This document shows, piece after piece, positions 20,401-26,018 of a stretch of 26,018 nt of DNA; the stretch's first letter is position 1, and each line of letters opens with the position of its first letter. The translations under genes and the position numbers were made by a program. The notes beneath the pieces were generated by a model, which saw nothing but the letters and a program-made list of their open reading frames with translations, ran no database searches and was not told the DNA's origin. This DNA comes from Apostichopus californicus (lineage: Eukaryota > Echinodermata > Holothuroidea > Aspidochirotida > Stichopodidae): NCBI GenBank assembly GCA_020650975.1, contig JAIPMN010014535.1:1-26018 (forward strand), written 5' to 3'.

Positions 20401-22534
20401 TTAAGATCGTGCTTTCACCATTTTATTGTCAAAGGTCGCAGACGCAAGTCCAGTACCAGTCATATTGTACAACGTCCCAAAGTTCACCACTATTGAGCTG
20501 ACTGTGGAGGCGATCCTGGCTCTTGCAAAACATAAAAACATCATTGCCTTAAAGGAGAGTAGTGGGAATGTAAGTTTTGGTCTCTGTCAAATCTGTTCTC
20601 TTTCTTTTTTTTTTCTTCTTTTGAAAGGAGTTCAATTCAATTACTGAACTAAGAAGTCTTGTTAATATTTTTAATGCTTTTTAAAAAAAAAAAAATTTTT
20701 TTTAATTACATGTCATATATCTAAAATTCCTGCAGCACAGGTGGAAGGTACTGATAAATATTTATATTTGGTGTCCCATTGCTTAAGTTGTGACTGAACT
20801 AAACTTCTATAAGTTTCCAGACTCATATAACCAGGAATGACCTTGGATTGCAAAGCAAAAGATCTGTATGTTAGGTTTACTGATACTCTAATAGCTAATT
20901 ATTTCATTGTTTCTTCCAGCAACAAAAAAAGAGAGAGATAAATTAGAAAGAAAAGTTACTTGTACCACGATTATTTGAGCCTTCCCAGACACATACTTGT
21001 GACTTGTTCAATTTGTCACTGACCCACAGGTTGCTAAAATCGGTCACATCGTACACCGGACAAAAGGGGAGGATTTCACTGTCCTGGCCGGTTCAGCAGA
21101 TCACATCTTACAGTCCCATGTCATAGGTGAGTGGTTCAACAACCATACGTCAGTCAAATGATGGGTAAGATTAAGTATCCATTCAAGTAACTGGTGCAGT
21201 TCCACTGTAAGAATCTATTGCATGTGAGCCTCTCCACCATGTCTATATCTACCCTGTGTTACCCCATTATGTACCATTTACATACCCTTTTCATTTGAAA
21301 TTCATTTTATCATTTAAACTTGTATCGCTTTCTTATTATCATCGGAACAGTGGGTGATATGTTTTAAGTTGTCATGGGAAACAAAATATGTTTTTACACA
21401 TCTTTTTTTTAGGAAGTGTGTCATGGTGGATATTAAAGTCTTGAGGGATGAGTTTTGTTGTGGGTAATGTGTTCTCAGTTGTCATGGGCAACAAGAGTGG
21501 TTTTGCATAATTTAAATTTATTACTGGAAAGAGTATAAATGGAAGGGGGAAGGTGGGTGGGTGTAATTATCATTTAAAACACCTCCTTCTGACACCTACA
21601 GGTGCTTCGGGTGGAATATGTGCCTTAGCTAACGTCTTGGGGGAAGAAGTTTGTCGTCTCTATGAGCTGTGCAGGACTGGCGACATAGCAGCTGCAACAC
21701 TACTCCAGCAGAAGTTAATTGGTCCAAATGCAGCTGTAAGATATCTTTTCTTACTTTATTGTGGTCACAGTTTTCTTTACAGAGCAGGGTCAGATCCAGG
21801 ATTGCAAAAAAAAGAAAGGGCATATGGCCCTGAGGTCATTGACCATGGCTCCCATGTAGGAGGGTCTTTCCCCCAGAAAGAAAAATCAAATTTGAGAGGT
21901 GAAATGGTTCATTGCGAGGCATAGTCGAACTTAAAATTAGGTCTACATCTGCACATGCAGAGAGTAGTATTTGGGGGTAAAATATTTTATATTTTATTGT
22001 GAGTTTGCCATGCAGCATCAGAGGTCATTCCTCCTCCCCCTGCCTCCCCCCCCCCCTTAGAGCATTATTCTAGAAACTTTTGATGATCTAATCTTACCCT
22101 TCCAAATATTCGGGAATATTTTGGAGAGTAGGAACATTCATAAGAACAGTTTCAGAAAATCTGTCGATTTTAAGTATGATAGGATTGGAGTGGCAATTCT
22201 GTTTTCCTTGAAAAGTTTTCTATAAATCGTTTTAATGTAGCCTGCAAAACATTATAGCAAGGCAAACATGAACATTTTTTTAAATTTTTAATAGATCCTG
22301 ACTTCTTATTTCTTATATACAAAAACAGAAGAGGAAAAGCATAATTAATTATTACCTATTCAGAAATGATATTTTTTATCCTTGCAGGTCACGAGTAAGT
22401 TTGGGGTACCTGGACTTAAGTTTGCGATGGAACAGTTTGGTTACTATGGAGGCGACCCAAGATCACCTCTCCTGCCATTGTCCAAGGAAAAGCAGTCCCT
22501 CCTTTTAAGTATATTTCAAGAAGATCAATTTTGA
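17202..22534 (+). CDS. HOGA1: 4-hydroxy-2-oxoglutarate aldolase, mitochondrial (whole gene, 7 exons)
   Basis: Joining 17202-17409, 18165-18293, 19704-19831, 20435-20569, 21030-21126, 21602-21735 and 22388-22534 gives 978 nt: 325 codons plus TGA, no internal stop, every intron GT-AG. The product belongs to the DapA/N-acetylneuraminate-lyase class I aldolase family. Visible motifs are GSNGE at residues 75-79 (pyruvate carboxylate-binding region), TPSYY at 136-140, LYNVP with the catalytic Tyr at 167, LKESSG with the Schiff-base Lys at 195, and GSAD at 221-224. As I recall human HOGA1, the equivalents are Tyr168 and Lys196, one residue later. Length is also near the human 327. The enzyme splits 4-hydroxy-2-oxoglutarate into pyruvate and glyoxylate, the last step of hydroxyproline catabolism in mitochondria. 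The N-terminus has basic residues and no acidic residue over the first ~30 positions, consistent with a mitochondrial presequence. The paralogue N-acetylneuraminate lyase is less likely, because the Ile/Val-Cys-Ala-Leu-Ala-Asn-Val-Leu-Gly block matches HOGA1. Confidence 0.96.
17410..18164 (+). other. HOGA1 intron 1 (755 bp)
   Basis: GTACTG donor and CCCAATGTAG acceptor. The sequence is AT-rich. The open frames in it are short and I recognise no mobile element. Confidence 0.9.
18165..18293 (+). CDS. HOGA1: HOGA1 exon 2 (substrate carboxylate-binding motif)
   Basis: It codes residues 70-112, phase 1 in and out, with acceptor TGTAG| and donor |GTAAGTG. It contains GSNGE (75-79), which binds the pyruvate carboxylate in this aldolase family, followed by the conserved phenylalanine-leucine-threonine turn and an ER..M helix. 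It ends in AGAGCE, matching the AGSGCE block of vertebrate HOGA1. Confidence 0.95.
18355..18492. mobile_element. 122-bp hAT-type MITE with perfect TIRs and 8-bp TSD
   Basis: The element is 18363-18484. Its ends are CAGTGGCGGAGC (18363-18374) and the exact reverse complement GCTCCGCCACTG (18473-18484). It is flanked by identical 8-bp copies of AGTCAACA at 18355-18362 and 18485-18492. An 8-bp target duplication with CAGTGGCG-type ends is the signature of the hAT superfamily. At 122 bp it has no coding capacity, so it was mobilised in trans. The perfect TSD and TIRs suggest a fairly recent insertion into HOGA1 intron 2, outside splice signals. Confidence 0.93.
18801..18849. repeat. 12-bp tandem repeat (GGTCATATCTCT)
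   Basis: About four head-to-tail copies of a GGTCATATCTCT unit, the third shortened, lie in intron 2 about 65 bp before the minisatellite. Confidence 0.85.
18916..19591. repeat. 22-bp minisatellite, about 31 units, in HOGA1 intron 2
   Basis: The array is built of 22-bp units with core TGCAGGTGCAGCCCTGTT followed by a TATA spacer. Unit variants are ..CCCATT..GCCGG, ..CACCCTG.. and ..CCCCATTAACATGC... A block of seven units (about 153 bp) is itself duplicated: GCATGTGCCACC occurs at 19313 and 19466. Because 22 is not a multiple of 3, all three forward frames read through the array as rotations of the same Cys-rich peptide. This explains the long open frames here, which I do not consider genes. 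Nearly every unit carries the E-box CAGGTG. Confidence 0.97.
19704..19831 (+). CDS. HOGA1: HOGA1 exon 3
   Basis: It codes residues 113-155, entering in phase 1 and leaving in phase 0 (acceptor TCAACAG|, donor AAG|GTATCA). It contains the helix following AGAGCE and the strand VLVITPSYY (132-140), whose tyrosine lies at the active-site mouth in this aldolase fold. The first codon is completed across the junction as TCT (Ser), giving CEST as in vertebrate HOGA1. Confidence 0.95.
19832..20434 (+). other. HOGA1 intron 3 (603 bp)
   Basis: GTATCA donor and TTGTCAAAG acceptor. Unique-looking AT-rich sequence; I see no repeat or further exon in it. Confidence 0.9.
20435..20569 (+). CDS. HOGA1: HOGA1 exon 4 (catalytic Tyr and Lys)
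   Basis: It codes residues 156-200 in phase 0 at both ends (acceptor CAAAG|, donor AAT|GTAAGT). It carries both hallmark catalytic residues: Tyr167 in VILYNVP and the Schiff-base Lys195 in ALKESSGN. The Lys is expected to form the imine with the substrate ketone, with Tyr as proton relay. Both are intact, so the protein should be active. Confidence 0.96.
20570..21029 (+). other. HOGA1 intron 4 (460 bp)
   Basis: GTAAGT donor and GACCCACAG acceptor. It contains an A-run followed directly by a T-run around 20683-20703, which can fold back on itself. Nothing else is recognised. Confidence 0.9.
21030..21126 (+). CDS. HOGA1: HOGA1 exon 5
   Basis: It codes residues 201-232 plus one base (phase 0 in, phase 1 out; acceptor CCACAG|, donor ATAG|GTGAGT). 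It contains FTVLAGSAD, the glycine-serine loop after the catalytic lysine strand, equivalent to LAGSAG in the human enzyme. Confidence 0.95.
21127..21601 (+). other. HOGA1 intron 5 (475 bp)
   Basis: GTGAGT donor and CACCTACAG acceptor. AT-rich with no recognised element. A motif around GTTGTCATGGG(A/C)AAC occurs twice, near 21368 and 21478. Confidence 0.88.
21602..21735 (+). CDS. HOGA1: HOGA1 exon 6
   Basis: It codes residues 233-277 (phase 1 in, phase 0 out; acceptor CCTACAG|, donor GCT|GTAAGA). It contains GGICALANVLG, highly characteristic of HOGA1, then a helix and LIGPNAA, which precedes the C-terminal helical segment. Confidence 0.96.
21736..22387 (+). other. HOGA1 intron 6 (652 bp)
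   Basis: GTAAGA donor and CCTTGCAG acceptor. The stretch 21784-22060 begins with CAGGGTCAGATCCAGGATT and ends in C-rich sequence with an 11-C run at 22046-22056. This resembles a decayed DNA-transposon end, but I cannot pair termini. Confidence 0.85.
22388..22534 (+). CDS. HOGA1: HOGA1 exon 7 (C-terminus and stop)
   Basis: It codes residues 278-325 and TGA in phase 0 (acceptor CCTTGCAG|). It contains FGVPGLKFAME and FGYYGG, matching FGIPGLKKIMD and FGYYGG of vertebrate HOGA1. The tail after this is short and variable, as usual in the family. Confidence 0.95.
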   Translation, partial: VTSKFGVPGLKFAMEQFGYYGGDPRSPLLPLSKEKQSLLLSIFQEDQF

Positions 22535-23410
22535 AGTAATAGATGAAAGGTCGCTTTTGTCACAGCATCAAGACAAGCCAAGTGATGCATAACTGCATAA
22601 CAACAACAAAATTAGGAAAATACTAATACAACTGAACATCATGACATCTTCAAAGTCATAACACTATTTGTTTACTTGTAAACAGGGGGTAGATGCAGGA
22701 TTTTAAATAGATTGGGGTGTAACCCTGATGTGTGTTTAGGCATGTTTAGGCTATAACATAGGTCTGCACCCAAGGTTGTGCTAGTAACTATTTTAATTTT
22801 TTTGTGTGTAGGGATGGAAAGGAAGGTTGGAGGGGTGCATGTGCATCCTCACACCCCCATTCCTGTACTTTGTGCCATTTGTAAAAGATGCCATTACCAT
22901 CATGGTTTCATCTGGCTTAATACTCGTTATACTCCTTACATGAATGATCAAATAATGAACAGGGAAACTGAGGGGGGAAAGGATGGCTAGGGTAAGTTCA
23001 AGGGCCTTTCAATTGCATGTAAAGGTAACTTGACTTGGTCAAATTTACTTCAAGTTAGAAATGCAAAATAAGCAGCGATAGAAAAAGGGACAATTAGTGA
23101 GTCGTGTGCTACCAATAATGTTGGAAAACACTAACCTCAATAATGGCTATAAATATTGACCTTATTTTTAGAATTACCTAAATGGTTTGCAAAAGATCGG
23201 TTGCTTTTGAAGCAGGGATATCCTAAACCATTGTGGGTTTTTATTATTTGTGCAGTTGAACTGAAATTTGACCTTATCTTTTAAAGAATATCTCTATTTT
23301 GGGTTTTTGAATGCTATGTTAGCTGTCTTTGGATGGCTGACTTGCTGAGTATTGTTATAAAGTTATTTTTTTATCCATTTAATAAAATGAATTATTGTTA
23401 TATAGATGCA
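22535..23410 (+). other. HOGA1: Probable HOGA1 3' UTR
   Basis: The first good AATAAA after the stop codon is at 23391-23396, implying a 3' UTR of roughly 870 nt and a cleavage site just after. Within it, 22685-22860 has G-rich stretches resembling decayed repeat DNA. No other coding sequence is recognised. No transcript evidence is available to confirm the end. Confidence 0.5.
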
Positions 23411-23612
23411 TGTATAACACAACACTTCTTTGCCCTCCAATCTTACACTTTCGGTTATCCTATATTTTCTGTCATCCTATATTTTTGCTTATTATTGCTT
23501 TCCTGGGTTGAGATCCACTGTCCTATTATACAGCAATTGAGCTTGTGAAATTCTCACCTTTTTGACATTTTGTAAAGTTGCAGCAAAGTTGCCAAAAAAA
23601 GATTGTGTACAC

Positions 23613-24064
23613 TTTAATAATAATTAATTACATTTATATAGTGCCTAATACAGCGTTTCAAAGCGCTTTACAAAGTAGGAAAGAGATAAAGGAAACCAAG
23701 GTGGAAAAAATAAACTAGGAATCAAACAGATTTTTTTAAGTTGTCTCTTGAAAATACAAAGGGAGGGAGAGTCACGAACGTGAAATGGGAGTTCGTTCCA
23801 AAGAGAAGGCGCAGCGACAGAAAAGGCACAATCGCCATAACGAGTGCGGGTACGTGGACCAGGAGTTTATTGCAAATGCACATGATAGGAAGAGCGAAGC
23901 GTAACTGTAGTTGACCGACGCAAAGGGGTAAGAAGGTCAGTGATATGTTGAGGGCAAACCCGTTGATCACTTTGTAGGTGTGAAGTAGGATCTTAAACTG
24001 GATGCGCTGAGAGACGGGAAGCCAATGCAATGAACGGAGTACAGGAGTGATGTGATCAAACTTT
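23613..24064 (-). mobile_element. 5'-truncated, decayed LINE (CR1/L2-type reverse transcriptase C-terminus)
   Basis: Read on the - strand from 24063, it begins with VLRSLHWLPVSQRIQFKILL, the signature of the C-terminal region of CR1/L2-like retrotransposon polyproteins. After a frameshift near 23945 it continues with HITDLLTPLRR, a TAA stop at 23867-23869, then CAFSVAAPSLWNELPFHVRD and FKRQLKK. The 3' tail holds AAAGCGCTTTG, CACTATATAAATG and an AAT/TTA-rich microsatellite end, usual for these families. Only the last ~110 codons and the 3' UTR survive, and they are broken, so it is a dead copy inserted downstream of HOGA1. Confidence 0.9.
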
Positions 24065-24089
24065 TAAAGGAGTGAGACTAGGAAACACT

Positions 24090-24440
24090 TTGTCAGGTCT
24101 TTCTCATTTTGGGCCTTTTTTTATTCTTTGCCAAAGCAAGAGGAACCCTGTGTGATGGTGATGGCATTTGTGTGTCTGTGGATTCACTGTAATGACTACA
24201 AGAACTCTGTTGTTTTCTGTGGAGGACAAAGGTCATTTGAAGTCAACAGAGGTCAAAGTCTAAACCCTTGTATTCACAGTGACTCCTACTGTAAAGCTTA
24301 AAGCAACTTCGAAGTAGGTGTGTACATCCACCATAGTGATTACAAGACCCCTATTGTTTTTTTTGAATGTCAAAGGTCATTTGAGGTCTAAAGAAAGTAT
24401 GAAAACCTTGTCATTATGTCGACACGAGTGTAAGAACCTT
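24090..24440 (+). repeat. Second copy of the ~144-bp DR1-type tandem repeat
   Basis: AAAGGTCATTTGA occurs at about 24228 and 24372, a spacing of 144 bp, embedded in the same TACAAGA..TTGTTTT..GGTCATTTGA context as the 14100-14645 array. The family is therefore dispersed on both sides of HOGA1. Confidence 0.8.
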
Positions 24441-24604
24441 GGTGATCACGTTAATTGATTCAGCAACTAAAAAACTTGGAAGTCTTGTTTGCAGTGTGAC
24501 AATGAATATATCATTTGAAAATCCGCCCTTTAGAGACTGCCATTCATTTTTGGCCATCAATAACCTGTGTGTTACGGAGTCAACTCGCCAAGCCTAGCAA
24601 AGGA

Positions 24605-24689
24605 ATGAGCATGGAAGAGTCACTCCCTCAGCTCAAATCCCCTACCCCCCCCCATCTACCGCGAGAGCCTATTAAAATTACAGAGGCAG
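24605..24689 (+). CDS. Isolated exon-like segment of unknown gene
   Basis: From ATG at 24605 an 85-nt frame (28 codons plus one base) ends at a good donor GAGGCAG|GTAAAC. The peptide (MSMEESLPQLKSPTPPHLPR and on) is Pro/Ser-rich with low-bias composition, like a disordered N-terminal or linker region. The frame stays open upstream to about 24515, so it could also be an internal exon. No partner exon is visible to the right. Confidence 0.25.
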
Positions 24690-24699
24690 GTAAACTGTT

Positions 24700-25231
24700 A
24701 TGGCAGTGGTATTAAAAGGGTGCATTTTCAGATGTTATGTGAACTATGTTCCTTTTTATTGTATTTTTCACTTTTATTTATATTAACTTGGATTGGATAA
24801 TGCTCCATCTTAATTAACCTAAGGGGATGGGCCGCTCAGTCCCTTGAAGTAAAATCGATAAGATAGTTACCTTAATGGTAAATATTGCTTTTCTTTTGAA
24901 TATTTATGCCAATCATCACTGCCAACGATTTAATTCTCACCTATTCTCAATACCTTAAAATCCAATTAAGTGTAGTCTAATACCACAATTGAAATGCTTC
25001 CGAAATGAATAATATGAAGAAGAAGAAAATATCAGTGAAACTATCATGGTCTCTTCTATGTTTATGTGTGATGTCAATACCCCTTTACCAGTGTTATTGT
25101 TCCTGTAGAACTCATCTCATGCTTAATTCTGAGGTATTTGTAATGATATACTGTACTCGCGCCGCTAATTAATCTATGCGACGAATAAAGTATTGCGCAC
25201 GGCCCACCATTCATCCTAGTTTGCAAGACGT
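24700..25231. other. Stretch without recognised gene
   Basis: AT-rich sequence with no open frame or repeat that I can support. Confidence 0.6.
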
Positions 25232-25300
25232 CACTGGCGGATCCAAGGGGGGCCAAGGGGGGGCCATAGCCCCCCCCCCCCAAAGGTGAGCCAAAAAATG
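25232..25300 (+). mobile_element. Solitary hAT-like terminus
   Basis: CACTGGCGGATCCAAGGGG differs at three positions from the first 19 bases of the MITE end at 18363, so it is probably a related hAT end. It is followed by G- and C-homopolymer runs that can pair with each other. No matching right terminus is found before the window end. Confidence 0.5.
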
Positions 25301-25679
25301 TTTCCGAACATCCGCTAAATCATATGATTGGAAATTAAAAAAATCGAGAGGAATAGCAGTGGTAGACTAGTCTAAACCTTTTCGTTTTCTGGTTTAAAAT
25401 TAAATGCAGAGCTCCCAACTGACCCGCAATTCGCGGGAATTAGACTCGCATGCTAACACCCAAACCCGCTGACCCGCACAAGCGTCCGAAAAAACCGCAT
25501 TGTAATTGTCAAGTATACATAAAAAAATTTGCATCAAATTTTGACTTCGCAACCATCATTTCTTTAGCATTTAGCATAATAGAGTATAAAACCTCCTTTA
25601 CAGCATCATTTGAACCTCAAATTAGCCTATATTTCTTTTCATTGGGGCGAGCAGCGAACATTTTCATGCCACGGGAAAG

Positions 25680-26018
25680 AATGAATTATCACCTATTATA
25701 CAACACCTAATTATATTCCGGCCATTTGATTGGTCAATTGCTCGTCGATTGCATGCAAAATCCGCTCTATTGCACGCTATGAAATAGAACCATGCGTTGT
25801 ACTTTTTTGATAGCACTTTTTTCAATGGTAAGAGAGCAGAGAAACCTGTCTGTTCAAAACAATCTGTTGCATGAGTGCATTTTACATCCAATTATATCCA
25901 AATTTGAAAGTGTTGTATAAAACAAATAATGAATGGTTTCCATTCGTGCAATAGTGCAAATATTTCATTCGTTGAAAGATGTAATTTGTTCCATTCAACT
26001 CGGCTGCGCCTCGTTGAA
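25680..26018. repeat. Foldback dispersed repeat, truncated by window end
   Basis: ATTATACAACAC (25694-25705) faces GTGTTGTATAA (25910-25920) in inverted orientation, with weaker matching further out. The window ends in TTCAAC..GTTGAA around CTCGGCTGCGCCTC, a small palindromic frame. It looks like a MITE or foldback copy continuing past 26018. Confidence 0.5.

Noticed and set aside
1..26018. A linked multi-gene system (defence, biosynthetic or similar).
   Set aside because: Only one identifiable gene is present; the remainder is repeat DNA or isolated exon candidates with no functional linkage visible.

Overview
This is a window of animal nuclear DNA: AT-rich, gene-sparse, with GT-AG introns and dense remnants of transposons and tandem repeats. 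The one confidently identified gene is a complete seven-exon orthologue of mitochondrial 4-hydroxy-2-oxoglutarate aldolase (HOGA1) on the + strand, 17202-22534. Its exons join in frame into 325 residues, close to the 327 of the human enzyme. The host looks like a marine invertebrate, probably an echinoderm (a sea cucumber is possible). That inference rests on the HOGA1 divergence, the AGGTCA-rich ~143-bp repeats and the AGGCCTA-rich intergenic DNA; no marker gene here settles it.

Layout. 1-2700: no recognised gene; a perfect 17-bp-arm hairpin at 73-111 and a pyrimidine-rich tract at about 2060-2350. 2716-10279: several exon-like segments on the - strand, with splice sites and partly compatible phases, suggest an unidentified protein-coding gene transcribed right to left from a CpG-containing region near 10280-10420. 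Its supposed introns carry a hammerhead-ribozyme-like motif (3852-3901), a 1,050-bp hAT-like element (7009-8058) and a tRNA-like SINE fragment (about 9120-9194). 10420-17200: mostly repeats. These are a cluster with GTCCTCGG motifs, a ~296-bp tandem repeat, a ~140-bp tandem repeat carrying perfect DR1 sites (AGGTCA-A-AGGTCA), a 315-bp inverted-repeat element and a 23-nt palindrome.

17202-22534: HOGA1. Intron 2 holds a 122-bp hAT-type MITE with perfect 12-bp terminal inverted repeats and a perfect 8-bp target duplication, then a 676-bp minisatellite of about 31 copies of a 22-bp unit. 22535-26018: the probable HOGA1 3' UTR (AATAAA at 23391), a decayed 5'-truncated LINE 3' end on the - strand (23613-24064), two more ~144-bp DR1-type repeat units, an isolated exon-like segment (24605-24689), a second hAT-like terminus (25232) and a foldback repeat cut by the window end.

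Only HOGA1 has an assignable function: it cleaves 4-hydroxy-2-oxoglutarate to pyruvate and glyoxylate in mitochondrial hydroxyproline breakdown. I see no operon-like or defence-like gene system. The unusual content is mobile and repetitive DNA, and all exon models other than HOGA1 come from reading splice signals by eye.
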